Source: Arsenophonus fragariae (lineage in GTDB: Bacteria; Pseudomonadota; Gammaproteobacteria; Enterobacterales; Enterobacteriaceae). From it: a DNA stretch of 64,000 nt. The translations under genes were made by a program, and so were the position numbers. Every line of letters begins with the position of its first letter. Within the stretch, counting starts at the first letter, position 1. Of the stretch, positions 43,565-51,941 are shown one piece after another. The notes below the pieces were generated by a model, which searched no databases, was not told the origin of the DNA, and saw only the letters and a list, made by a program, of their open reading frames with translations. The stretch lies in assembly GCA_047291315.1 (NCBI GenBank), contig JBDPYZ010000011.1, forward strand, positions 1-64,000, in the 5' to 3' direction.

Positions 43565-43739
43565 GACCTAAATATACCAGCTTTTACTTTTATGAAAGTC
43601 GTCTATTTTTTCTCCCGTAACCTGATTATTTTCATCATCTCTCCATGATAAATAACCTGCATGCCTGCTTTACATTATGTAACGTTGTTCTTTATTCATT
43701 GATGTTATGCATATAATTATTCCGGTTATTGATTTATTT

Positions 43740-44515
43740 CTAGTGAATAGTTTTACTGTTAGCAAATAACGATTGTAGACTGATATCGTATACATGTAGC
43801 CATGATTCAGCAGGCCATGATTTAAACTGAGCATAACGAAGATCCGGTACTTCAGTAGTTTTCACCTTGTTTTCACGACACCATCTACGAAGTGGGGCAA
43901 ATTTGTATTCTTTGTCTGTGGCATTATTTACTCCTGTGATGCTGGCATGTTTAACACTTTCTCCCAACTGTTCAGTGAGTTCCCAATTTTGCGGGTAGCA
44001 GCCCTGAGTTTACCCAGTGCAGACTCTTCACGAGAGCGACTGATTTGTGATTTTGTTCGAAGTGCTTCATCACGTTCACCGCTTATTTTTTCCACCTGCT
44101 AGGTATAGCTAATCAGCATTTTTTGTAATTTTGCAGGATTATCTAACCAGTTTGTTGTTGGTGTGATCGGCACTAATCTTCCTGTTCTATAATCAAGAAA
44201 GGTTTGGTTAACCATCAATCTGAACTTTGGTGAAATCCACCGGGCATATTCAATGGCTAACAGTTCATGAGCAAAAGTGCCTGAATTAGTACCACCTTTT
44301 TTAACTTTGATTACTTTTTGACTTAATGTGGAATTCTGCCTTACCTCCTTAATCAATTCTTTGATTTGTTTTGTCTCAAGCCATGTTTTAGGACGTTTAG
44401 CATCTTTGTCAACACTGGCTTTATGTAAAGCATTCAGATTGAAACGACATTCTGAATCTGTGGTAATTTCTACACCCGCAATGATGGGGTAATTTTCATT
44501 TGTTGAATTTTGCAT
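43740..44515 (-). pseudogene. KilA-N / antirepressor-type phage protein, broken
   Basis: The KilA-N domain (IAGVEITTDSECRFNLNALH, KTWLETKQIKELIKEVRQ and HELLAIEYARWISPKFRLMV) ends with a stop at 44,099. The frame then continues as QVEKISGERDEALRTKSQIS and, after a shift near 43,980, GESVKHASITGVNNATDKEY and a C-terminal Ant-like domain with VYDISLQSLFANSK. KilA-N proteins bind DNA or act as antirepressors in lambdoid phages. GAGGGATAACCGT supports the start at 44515. It has one nonsense codon and one frameshift. Confidence 0.75.
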
Positions 44516-44705
44516 ACGGTTATCCCTCAAAGTTAATTAATGAATGAGTATTGATGTTGAGTAAGTGGAATAGGTCAGTCGGAATAATAACGTTCTGGTG
44601 TTAATCACTTTCTTAGCGTATGGCTAAATACTGCTATATAAATCAATGCTCTATACTAGCTATCATTATGCCTAGGCCAACGATTTCTTGGCCGCCTAAA
44701 TGTAA

Positions 44706-44861
44706 TTACCTTAATCCCTCATTACCCCATTTGATCTGCGAGAATATTGCGGGTGGTGTTGTATAGGCATGGGCAATATGGTCAGCTATCAACTTAAAGG
44801 CAAATGCCGTACTGATAACTAATAATGTCGTGATTAATAATTTAATGATCTTAAGTTTCAT
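44706..44861 (-). CDS. Small phage membrane or secreted protein
   Basis: 51 codons, MKLKIIKLLITTLLVISTAF then AFKLIADHIAHAYTTPPAIF. It has an N-terminal hydrophobic helix. It is in frame with the preceding small gene and might have been fused to it by loss of a stop. Family unknown. Confidence 0.35.
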   Translation of the reverse strand: MKLKIIKLLITTLLVISTAFAFKLIADHIAHAYTTPPAIFSQIKWGNEGLR

Positions 44862-44933
44862 GGTTGAATCTTGGGGTAAGCACTTCTTAACACGAATCGC
44901 TTTGGCGTTAATATCCTTGAAGGTTTTGAACTC

Positions 44934-45056
44934 TTATTCAAATTGTTTTACTGCTATTTGACATAATGTTTCAGTGTCTAATTTCTGTGTATGAAGTCTG
45001 GCTACGTTACTTGAAGTGTAAGGACTGGCGTACATGGCAAAGATTAAAACCCACAT
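44934..45056 (-). CDS. Small phage protein (MWVL... type), possibly truncated
   Basis: GAGGAGAAACCATC precedes ATG; MWVLIFAMYASPYTSSNVAR then LHTQKLDTETLCQIAVKQFE and a TAA. The reading continues beyond with EFKTFKDINAKAIRVKKC, which in similar lambdoid proteins is the normal C-terminus, so the TAA is probably premature. Function unknown. Confidence 0.4.
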   Translation of the reverse strand: MWVLIFAMYASPYTSSNVARLHTQKLDTETLCQIAVKQFE

Positions 45057-45073
45057 GATGGTTTCTCCTCTGT

Positions 45074-45517
45074 TTAAAAGGGCACATCAGTATCAGTATC
45101 AAAATCAAGTTCAAGCTCCGTATTATTGTTCGTCTGGCTAGTATTTGGGATATCCCAAACTTTATCCTGGTTTTCTTGCTGTTTTCTTTCTTTCCGGTTT
45201 CCCAATATTGGAAAGTCATTGATTAAAAATTCCGGTGATGTTCTTTGCTGACCGGATTTGTCCGTCCATTTATTTTCCTGATAGGTTGCCGTAGTACGAA
45301 TAAAAGAGCCTTTTTGTGCCTGATTATTAATATATCCGGCTTTTTTCTTAAATGCCTTACAACTAATCCATGTGGTCTTTTCAATCCATTGACCGTTATT
45401 ATTTTTTCTTGATTTACTGATAGCGAGTAAGAATGCGGCGATGGGCGTTTTTCCCTGTGTATAATGTATTTCTAAACCGATGCGACCGGTAAAGTTACAC
45501 TGGTTCTGGTTTGCCAT
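45074..45517 (-). CDS. Phage single-stranded DNA-binding protein
   Basis: 147 residues. An OB-fold with NFTGRIGLEIHYTQGKTPIA, FLLAISKSRKNNNGQWIEKT and WISCKAFKKKAG, then a linker and an acidic tip LDFDTDTDVPF, the SSB-tail type used to recruit recombination and repair proteins. It overlaps the exonuclease relic by 46 bases. With that nuclease and the DUF1071 annealing protein it formed the phage recombination module. Intact. Confidence 0.88.
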   Translation of the reverse strand: MANQNQCNFTGRIGLEIHYTQGKTPIAAFLLAISKSRKNNNGQWIEKTTWISCKAFKKKAGYINNQAQKGSFIRTTATYQENKWTDKSGQQRTSPEFLINDFPILGNRKERKQQENQDKVWDIPNTSQTNNNTELELDFDTDTDVPF

Positions 45518-46138
45518 GGAGCCTCCACATGTTTATTAATGCTGTTAATTTCTGATTTGAGTTTGTTAATAAATCTTTGAACGGTCTGTTCAATTTTGTT
45601 AACCAGTTTGTCATCCTTGATAATCCGGATTTTATAGTAGGCAAGATTAGGTGGGAGTCTGTCATCATAGCTGATAAAATCGCACCAGTTTCTGCCTGTA
45701 CACATCATTTGCCCATGCATTTGTAACAGATATTCGTACTTGGGTTTACCTGTGATAATGGTTTCGATATGGGTGGTGGTGTTGGGACATTTTATTTCGA
45801 TAAGTCCATCATCATTAACTAAACCGTCAGGATTGGCACCAAATAGCTCGATAGTAGGGTGGGGAACAAAACCGGTTTTTGGTGACAGAGACATCAAACT
45901 CATTGAGGCAGTATCGTTCTCTGGCTTTAGGCTCAAGAGCGATACCCCGTTCAATGGCATTATTGGTTTTTATTTCTTCCCTTTGTCCGGTAAGGGTTTC
46001 ACAGACTAACTGCATGAGGTAGTTTCGTTGTGTTGTTCCCTTGCCTTTGGATAACACTTTGTGTAAATTGCTGGCGGTGACCTTCCCCAGTCTTACCTGA
46101 AACCACTCGTCTGTTCTTTGTTTCATGATTAGCCTCAT
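45472..46138 (-). pseudogene. Phage YqaJ-type exonuclease, frameshifted
   Basis: MKQRTDEWFQVRLGKVTASN and AIERGIALEPKARERYCLNE make the N-terminal half; a frameshift near 45,890 moves to KTGFVPHPTIELFGANPDGL and DGLIEIKCPNTTTHIETI, giving the lambda-exonuclease catalytic D..EIK triad, then YLLQMHGQMMCTGRNWCDFI. It would process double-strand ends to feed the annealing protein. Only one frameshift is visible, so a sequencing error cannot be excluded. Confidence 0.8.
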
Positions 46139-46748
46139 TTTTCATTGCGATGTTGTGATAAATGTCCATCTTGTTTTTTTCGCCAATGATTTCCGTTTCC
46201 TCTGGTGTTAACTGTTGCCAATACGATTTCATTGATTCAACCCCGTCTTGTGCCGCCGTTTTTAATTCCTTGATTAACTGCTCATAATGGGTTTTTTGCT
46301 GTGCTTTTTCTTTCTGTATCACAATTTTTTCTGGTTCAGGCAAATCTTCACCCGCATAGATATAAAACCCTAGTCCAAACATCGAAATGGCTTTCGTCAA
46401 ACAGCGCATGAGGGTTTTATTGATGTCAACCGAGTTAGGATTAGAAATGGCCTGATTTCTGTAATCCATAATGGGCAGCCACATTTTGCGGGAAAATTCG
46501 TTATCACTCTGTTTGATTGTGAGCGTTAATGACACCATGGCACTGCCATCATTGTTATAGCTGACGTCATCAATGACATAATAGGATTCTGGGTAGTGCG
46601 CCATTAATACGCCCCACGCCCAAGCCCATGAAAGATAAGAGAGGCCGTTTTTCTTTTCTATCTTTTCGTTAACGTTAATCGCAGAAAGCGTTTCCCAAAC
46701 TTGTTGTTGAAAACTTTTTTCTTTTTCGGTGTGCTCTGCGCTGCTCAT
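45999..46748 (-). CDS. DUF1071 single-strand annealing protein (Sak3-like)
   Basis: 249 residues with the DUF1071 core: EKKNGLSYLSWAWAWGVLMA, YYVIDDVSYNNDGSAMVSLT, LPIMDYRNQAISNPNSVDIN and KTLMRCLTKAISMFGLGFYI. This family is an Erf/Redbeta functional analogue for phage recombination. Its end overlaps the exonuclease by 140 bases in another frame, which is unusual. The tail past DIYHNIAMKNEAN probably reflects a small frameshift that removed the natural stop. The start overlaps the upstream gene by four bases (ATGA). Confidence 0.8.
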   Translation of the reverse strand: MSSAEHTEKEKSFQQQVWETLSAINVNEKIEKKNGLSYLSWAWAWGVLMAHYPESYYVIDDVSYNNDGSAMVSLTLTIKQSDNEFSRKMWLPIMDYRNQAISNPNSVDINKTLMRCLTKAISMFGLGFYIYAGEDLPEPEKIVIQKEKAQQKTHYEQLIKELKTAAQDGVESMKSYWQQLTPEETEIIGEKNKMDIYHNIAMKNEANHETKNRRVVSGKTGEGHRQQFTQSVIQRQGNNTTKLPHAVSL

Positions 46749-46993
46749 AGATATTTCCTCTTAGGTGCTTGAAGAGCTTCGTACAGATGTATGTGCTCAC
46801 TTTTCAAATGGTTAAACAGCGCCTTCCAGATATCGTCCCAATCCTCATTATTGAGTTTCCTCATGATTGAGGAAGGAAGGCAGTCATAGACAGGCTGGAC
46901 AAGTTCGCTGATTTGTTCATCCAGTCTGTCTTCCCAATAAGCAACTTCTTGTTGTTGTTCGTACCAATAATCTTGCATTGCGTAAGGATTCAT
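46745..46993 (-). CDS. Phage hypothetical protein, 82 residues
   Basis: MNPYAMQDYWYEQQQEVAYW then EDRLDEQISELVQPVYDCLP; helical and acidic. A strong AGGAGG seven bases upstream and four-base overlap with the DUF1071 gene show it belongs to the recombination operon. Family not recognised. Upstream (47,136 to 47,002) is a short hydrophobic frame with an early TAG that may be a broken membrane peptide. Confidence 0.6.
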   Translation of the reverse strand: MNPYAMQDYWYEQQQEVAYWEDRLDEQISELVQPVYDCLPSSIMRKLNNEDWDDIWKALFNHLKSEHIHLYEALQAPKRKYL

Positions 46994-47193
46994 GTGACCT
47001 CCTATCTTGCTAACAGTAAAACGAGGCTTGCCAACGCGATGATTAGCAAGGTGGGGATAATTTTTATGGATTCTTTCTGATAGAAGCCCTCACTATTTAA
47101 ACGATAGCGAAGCTCTTGCTATTTGAGCTGGTTCATATTGTTAGCTCTTAAGTTATTGATATTCAGATGTGATTGATTTGTAGGATACTGTCT

Positions 47194-47361
47194 TTATTCG
47201 TCAGCTTTCTTTGATTGATATTTGAGTAGTGCCTGTATTGCCCTACGATGGCGACGATAGGCGTTATACAGTTCAAGTTTTTTCTTTATTAAAGCCATAA
47301 AATAGGGCTTTGTATGCTTGAATTGGCGTATGGCTAAAAGATATTTATCTTTCAGCGTCAT
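47194..47361 (-). CDS. Small basic phage protein, 55 residues
   Basis: MTLKDKYLLAIRQFKHTKPY, FMALIKKKLELYNAYRRHRR then AIQALLKYQSKKADE. Helical and basic. It overlaps the stop of a 24-codon reading by four bases (ATGA), consistent with translational coupling in a left-arm operon. Function unknown. Confidence 0.5.
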   Translation of the reverse strand: MTLKDKYLLAIRQFKHTKPYFMALIKKKLELYNAYRRHRRAIQALLKYQSKKADE

Positions 47362-47432
47362 GATGGCTTTTTCGCAGGTAAAATATCTTTGGATGCCGCA
47401 ATAATACGGGCAATAATAACGTCCTTATTCAT
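47358..47432 (-). CDS. Very small phage reading frame, 24 residues
   Basis: MNKDVIIARIIAASKDILPA then KKPS. Coupled by ATGA to the following 55-residue gene and starting just before the end of the AntA/AntB relic. Supported by position only. Confidence 0.3.
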   Translation of the reverse strand: MNKDVIIARIIAASKDILPAKKPS

Positions 47433-48228
47433 CATTGTTTCTTATGTAACTTGATAATATTTGTCTTGGGTGAATTGACCGTTCCAGTCTTTCTTCATCC
47501 GTAGCTTGTTTTTTAGATATTGATGATATAGCCATGAAGCTCCTTTTTTTTAACAGAACGATTCGGTAACACTGGCGTTGAACTGTTTCTGTTGCAGTGA
47601 TGTAGGGCGATTTGGTTAAATATTTATCTCGTGTATAAGCATGGACACGCCAGACATGAGGTTTGTAAATATCCTTTTCTGCATCGTAGAGAAAATGACG
47701 CTCCTGTAGACAAAGGTTGGCCTGGTTAATGTTTACGCCATTAAGTTGTTTGCAAAACTGGACAGGTAACATGCCAACCTGGAACAGGTTTTTAAGACTA
47801 TCGATGTCCGTTTTTTGTTCTTTGTTAACCAACGCCAGGTGTTGAACTTTTTCTGCTATTTCAGCGGCAAGGAGTAGCGTTTCAGGAAGTGTTTGTGGGA
47901 TAGCGTGTGGAGCAGTTTTAGCGTGTTTTTCGCACAGAATGAAATATTGACGAGCCTCCTTACCTTTTTCGTTACGCTAGACCATCGAAAGCCCTTTCGC
48001 CATATTGAGGGGGATGTGGTATTCCTTTGTTGGACGCCCGCCGGAGGGGTTTCCCCAGAATTGGTGAAAACTATAAAGTCGATATTTTCAACAAATTCGT
48101 ATTGCTTAATTTTATCTTTAATCCATGTAGTGAAATATTTCCAAAAATGCATGTAAATCAAGCGCATTAACCGTCCGGATTAATTCGCCGTTAATATTTT
48201 TTGTTTCAATATTAATTAAATCTTTCAT
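47425..48228 (-). pseudogene. AntA/AntB-type antirepressor, frameshifted
   Basis: Start MKDLINIETKNINGELIRTV and NALDLHAFLEI, then after a frameshift FTTWIKDKIKQYEFVENIDF and IVFTNSGETP, the AntA/AntB N-terminal domain; after another frameshift the frame passes ARQYFILCEKHAKTAPHA-like sequence, then stays open to DIDSLKNLFQVGMLPVQFCK and HVWRVHAYTRDKYLTK, a C-terminal DNA-interaction part. Such proteins inactivate phage repressors. At least three frame breaks. Confidence 0.75.
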
Positions 48229-48322
48229 GTAAGAATTTCTCGCTAATAAAAACGATGAGAAGTTTTGGTCTATGCTTGTATTAAGAAAGAGAAGGGGTGG
48301 TATAGCAGTAAATCAAATTTAC

Positions 48323-48592
48323 TTATTGCCGGTTCAAACACTGCACAATCCACCAATTTCCCGATGTATCTTCATGAGCCTTCGATTCTCTCTTTTCAGA
48401 AAACGTATTTTCCTTGGTTAAATATTGAATTAACTTTTTTAATATTTTAGTTCCCTGATCTTCTTCGTCCTATATCTTAAGATTGACTAGATAACGGGAA
48501 TTGCAAATGTCGTGACTGCCATTAGTGACACCTATTAAGTTATCCATATTGGGGTGTTTTGCGGTTACAATACGCGGATTGTCCAGTTTCAT
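48323..48592 (-). pseudogene. Phage hypothetical protein with a nonsense codon
   Basis: MKLDNPRIVTAKHPNMDNLI then GVTNGSHDICNSRYLVNLKI, a TAG, and DEEDQGTKILKKLIQYLTKE with KAHEDTSGNWWIVQCLNRQ. Family unknown. One stop separates two halves of a frame of about 89 codons. Confidence 0.4.
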
Positions 48593-48664
48593 GATGAATT
48601 TTCCTATTGTTAGTTAATAGGCTGTTTGATCCAATCAGGGTGCTCACCTTTCCCAAATAGAAAT

Positions 48665-48967
48665 TTAAAATGTCGAGCAACCTGGGATAAAAATTAATAG
48701 CATTTTCTCCGCCAATATTTGCAATATTTTTTTAGTGAATTTTCTCCATTTTTTTGTTGTATGTTGTTGGCATCCTGCTCGCGGATATTCTCCATTCGTG
48801 ATAATGATTAGATAGATTTTAGCTGTGATTATGAATGTATGATCTGGCAGATCGGCTTTCCACAGATTGGCTATAGATCTTTTTTCACCGAAAGAATTGA
48901 TATACACTTTGTGTTCATCAAGCATATTTTTTAACTCTTTGTCATTCATTACATTTTCTTTAGGCAA
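48665..48967 (-). pseudogene. Phage hypothetical, possibly N-terminal piece of a pentapeptide-type protein
   Basis: MNDKELKNMLDEHKVYINSF and GEKRSIANLWKADLPDHTFI resemble the start of pentapeptide-repeat phage proteins, but no repeats follow. The rest (IIITNGEYPRAGCQQHTTKK) looks like sequence out of its original frame. Weak identification. Confidence 0.3.
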
Positions 48968-49107
48968 AAAAAGGTCCGGTTAGGTCTTGGTGTTGGCTCG
49001 GTTAGTGGAATTAATGAGGTTAGTTCTTGAAAAATGTTGCCTGATTGTTTAACTACCTCAGGCGACAGTGGCTTTCTGTTTGCCACAACACATAAAGAAA
49101 GACAATA

Positions 49108-49597
49108 ATGTCTGATAAAAAAAACATTGTTGGTAAAATTACTGATGTAGTTTTTGGTAGTGGTAACTTTGTGAAATCAGCTTTCAGTACAGTGAAAGAA
49201 ATCCAAGAGCTTCATGTTGATATCTAGACCAAAGAAAAAACTCATGAGTTATTAGATAAACTGTATGAAGCTAAAAGCTAGCAAATGTAACTACAAGAGC
49301 TACTTATAACTGTGAAGAATTGCATCATTGAGCTTGAAGAAGACCTCAAACAAAAAAGAGGATTGGAAATTCGAGTCCCTTAGATATGAACTTGTTAAAA
49401 CGGAAATCGGTAGCCTTATTTACAGAATGAAGAAACCTAAGGACATTGACCAACCTCTTATTTATCTTTGTCCCCGTTGCTAGGAGGAAAGAAAAAACCG
49501 ATGTCCTTTGTGTGAAAACATATATCAAATGAACAAAAAACCTAAAGAAAAAATATTACTGTCCCTTCTCCGTCCAGTTGGTGAGTCGAATGAATAG
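49108..49597 (+). pseudogene. Coiled-coil / zinc-ribbon phage protein, copy A, broken
   Basis: MSDKKNIVGKITDVVFGSGN, FVKSAFSTVKEIQELHVDI, then three stops (TAG, TAG, TAA) within 23 codons in a coiled-coil region (THELLDKLYEAKS, ELLITVKNCIIELEEDLKQK). After a frameshift at about 49,355 comes WKFESLRYELVKTEIGSLIY and a four-Cys zinc-ribbon-like end: LCPRC, a stop, NRCPLCENI. Family unknown. Compare copy B at 50,099-50,599. Its stop overlaps the next start by eight bases. Confidence 0.5.
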
Positions 49598-49835
49598 TGA
49601 TTGTCAATTCTCTTTCGAATTGAACGCCATCATGATTAAAATTCACAAAAACATCTTTGAGCAGATTGAAACCATTATCAAGTCAGCTAATTTGCCAAAA
49701 TCAGAAAAGAAAACATTGTTAAAACTGGTGAAAAAAAGCGTAGAATCTGTTGTAAGAAAATGCGTTGATACTTTATTTGTTAATGCTGGGGCAGTGACTC
49801 AGCTTCTCTCAGAGTTGGCTAAAAGTGTTAGTTAA
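49590..49835 (+). CDS. Small helical phage protein, 81 residues
   Basis: MNSDCQFSFELNAIMIKIHK, NIFEQIETIIKSANLPKSEK and VRKCVDTLFVNAGAVTQLLS. Mostly helical, with no recognised domain. The ATG at 49590 overlaps the stop of the preceding relic, suggesting an old two-gene unit. Intact. Confidence 0.5.
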   Translation: MNSDCQFSFELNAIMIKIHKNIFEQIETIIKSANLPKSEKKTLLKLVKKSVESVVRKCVDTLFVNAGAVTQLLSELAKSVS

Positions 49836-50098
49836 CTAAGTTTTAGTATGTGTACTGGGTGCCTCCCAGTGTCCGATTACAGTCATCACGGACGGGTAAA
49901 TACAATCAAATTATATCTAGCTAAAAGTTAAATTATATAGCGTTAACTGTCCCGCGAGCGCTTAGCAGCATTCATACATCCTGAAACTGATTGGTTGCTT
50001 GTCTTTTTACCACATCAGGATCGGTGGTTGCATCGTTTCTCAACGAATGAAATTATGTATAATCAATCAACCCCAACGAATTGAGAGAGTGATTTATT

Positions 50099-50599
50099 AT
50101 GTTTGGCAAAATTTTTGTTGCGATTTTAGCAATTAGGGAAAGTTTAGCTTTATTTGAAATTATTAATGATGCGAAGAATCAATCTGAAATTGATAATACT
50201 ATTTACGAAATAAATAGAAAACTCCACGATATACAATCGGAAAATACAAAGTTACTTTAGGCTATCAACGAGAAACAAAAGTTTATACTTCTCCTTGAGC
50301 AGTCTCTCGCTGAAGTACATACAAAAAATGCTGACAAAGAAAAATGGGCTTCTGAGTCTCTCGAGTATGAAGCATGGAGCCAGATGATTGGAACGAACCT
50401 CTATCGCAAAAAGCTTTCTTCCGATTCCATTGGAAAATATTCCTATTTTTGTGCTCATTGTTATGAGTCTGGTAAGGTACCGGTGCTTAGCATACAAGCT
50501 GTAGAGACCAAGATTTGTATTGGTTTCCATATTGTAACGCTTATTTGTCATATATGTAAGTCCTCTTATTTGGCGCCCGTAAGTAAATTGAAACAGTAA
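50099..50599 (+). pseudogene. Coiled-coil / zinc-ribbon phage protein, copy B, one nonsense codon
   Basis: MFGKIFVAILAIRESLALFE and INRKLHDIQSENTKLL, a TAG at 50,258-50,260, then AINEKQKFILLLEQSLAEVH, WASESLEYEAWSQMIGTNLY and two CxxC pairs (YFCAHCYES and ICHICKSS). The domain plan is the same as copy A: an N-terminal hydrophobic patch, a coiled coil and a C-terminal zinc ribbon. The TAG is the only lesion, so it may be a recent mutation. It lies next to the N-like gene, on the opposite strand. Confidence 0.55.
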
Positions 50600-50601
50600 T
50601 G

Positions 50602-50952
50602 CTAAATTCTCGCTGTCACTTCACCAGAAGGCAGAATAGGACGGTGACGTTTTGTTTTGACTGAATACAAAGCGGTTTTAGGTAGACAGCAATTGTCAAA
50701 TGAGTCATAAACTTTAACTCGGTTATACAGTAATGCTATCTCAACACGATGTAATACTTTTCCTTTCCTTTTCAATGAAAGAATAGGGAGTTTAGTGTTT
50801 GATATTGTTTGTTGCTTAGAGGGTTTGACTGGGTTTAACGCAGCTTTTAATGCCATATTAAGCGCTTTATTTCTCTTGTATGCTTCCTGCCTGGCTCTTC
50901 TGCGCTCATTTCTGCGACTGCGAGCATTATCATAACCATGAAAGTTACACAT
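50602..50952 (-). CDS. Lambda/P22 N-type antitermination protein
   Basis: 116 residues. The arginine-rich RNA-binding helix NARSRRNERRRARQEAYKRN lies at about residues 9-28 and resembles P22 N (NAKTRRHERRR) and lambda N. LPILSLKRKGKVLHRVEIAL resembles RPILSLNRKPKSRVESAL in lambda N, and the end TKRHRPILPSGEVTARI resembles the P22 end. N binds boxB in the nascent RNA and, with NusA/B/E/G, lets RNA polymerase pass terminators. An AGGAGG lies just upstream of the start. The nutL site and PL are in its leader, as in lambda. Intact. Confidence 0.82.
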   Translation of the reverse strand: MCNFHGYDNARSRRNERRRARQEAYKRNKALNMALKAALNPVKPSKQQTISNTKLPILSLKRKGKVLHRVEIALLYNRVKVYDSFDNCCLPKTALYSVKTKRHRPILPSGEVTARI

Positions 50953-51104
50953 ATTTACCTCCTGATAATGGGTTTTAGTGGTGTGTGCCGGAGTTTCCGG
51001 TTATAGCCATAGTCCTATTGGGAGAGTTCCTTGGTGTTGGAATGAATAATCTTACTGTGTTTTGTTTTTTTCACACACCCCAAAACCTATAGTTGTAGGT
51101 TGTT

Positions 51105-51135
51105 CGCTTTTTCAGCGTAATGGTCTTAAAGAGCG
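51105..51135 (-). promoter_or_regulatory. nutL site (boxA and boxB) in the N-gene leader
   Basis: On the minus strand: boxA CGCTCTTTAA (51126-51135), then boxB CGCTGAAAAAGCG (51105-51117), a CGCT/AGCG stem with loop GAAAA. Lambda nutL boxB has the same loop, GAAAA, on a different stem. It lies between PL and the N-like gene as required. Confidence 0.85.
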
Positions 51136-51269
51136 GTATTGCTTAACTGTCGTCACTTGCCTTTATGTTCATATGCCTCAGGCTGGCTACTTGGCAACGT
51201 CTGGCAAAGTTTCAGATAACTCGAAGTATTGTCTTGGCTTTTGCCTGTTGTAGTGAGTTGATGGAGAAA

Positions 51270-51320
51270 AGTATCACTTTAAAAGATTTAAATGTCAACT
51301 CCGCAGAAGATTATTTTATT
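51270..51320 (-). promoter_or_regulatory. PL promoter with overlapping operators OL
   Basis: On the minus strand TTGACA (51293-51298), a 17-base spacer and GATACT (51270-51275) form a strong sigma-70 promoter directed to the N-like gene. The element shares 24 of 27 bases with the same part of PR. A second operator-like block, CTTCTGCGGAGTTG, overlaps the -35 region, parallel to CTTTAGCGGTGTTG at PR. Confidence 0.85.
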
Positions 51321-51380
51321 TAATAAAAATCTAATTTACTAATTTTAAGATAAAAAAATATAGTCTGGAGGGATTAAAAA

Positions 51381-51839
51381 TTAACAAGCTTTCTTTTCTC
51401 TAACAGCTTTCATTTCTTCATAAAGCTGATCAAGTTCATTTTTTCTCGAATAAATTTGACTTAAAAATTTATCTTTTTCTTTTTGTGGTAACTCATTAAA
51501 CATCTGCAATAGATTTTTTTCTTGTTGCGATAAGTCATGGATTAAATTCATGTTTGGATCATCTACATCTACAGTCTCATACATCATAGCTATTTCTTTT
51601 GAAATAGAAGGACTAAAGTCGTTTACAGACACTCTTAATAATTTTGCAAAAGCAACGGCATTGCGGGTATTAAGTGCATTAATACCATTTAGTAAAGAAT
51701 TCACCGCACTTTGTACAATTCCAAGGTGATCGGCAACTACGGCCTGAGATAAACCTAATTCCTTCTTTTTTGCATTGAAAAGTGCTTTTAAACGCTTAGC
51801 ATCAGCTAGCTGTTCTTGATTTAACGGTTTCTTTTTCAT
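51381..51839 (-). CDS. CI-type repressor lacking the S24 peptidase domain
   Basis: 152 residues. The first 85 or so align by eye with lambda CI: KKKPLNQEQLADAKRLKALF, NAKKKELGLSQAVVADHLGI and VQSAVNSLLNGINALNTRNA, including the lambda N-terminal arm (KKKPL) and the helix-turn-helix. Instead of the LexA/S24 autocleavage and dimerisation domain there is a short helical tail (LSQQEKNLLQMFNELPQKEK). It should therefore not be induced by RecA; antirepressors are the likely trigger. The ATG at 51839 sits seven bases after the PRM -10 box, implying a leaderless message as in lambda. The downstream DNA is PL/OL, so no lost domain lies there. Confidence 0.88.
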   Translation of the reverse strand: MKKKPLNQEQLADAKRLKALFNAKKKELGLSQAVVADHLGIVQSAVNSLLNGINALNTRNAVAFAKLLRVSVNDFSPSISKEIAMMYETVDVDDPNMNLIHDLSQQEKNLLQMFNELPQKEKDKFLSQIYSRKNELDQLYEEMKAVREKKAC

Positions 51840-51846
51840 GTAACTA

Positions 51847-51916
51847 ATTTTATCACCTAAAGGAACAATAACCAACCTTTAGCGGTGTTGACATATAAAT
51901 CTATTTAAGTGATAAT
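51847..51916. promoter_or_regulatory. Lambda-like operator region: OR3-OR2-OR1, PRM and PR
   Basis: PR: TTGACA (51888-51893), 17 bases, GATAAT (51911-51916), directed to cro. PRM on the minus strand: TTGGTT (51870-51875), 17 bases, TAAAAT (51847-51852), directed to cI. Operators by comparison with lambda: OR3 TATCACCTAAAGGAACA (51851-51867; 13 of 17 match lambda OR3), OR2 AACCTTTAGCGGTGTTG (51874-51890) and OR1 AATCTATTTAAGTGATA (51898-51914). Centre spacings are 23 and 24 bases, the lambda values. OR3 overlaps PRM; OR2 and OR1 overlap PR. Confidence 0.82.
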
Positions 51917-51941
51917 AATAACTGCACCAAGGGAGATTATA

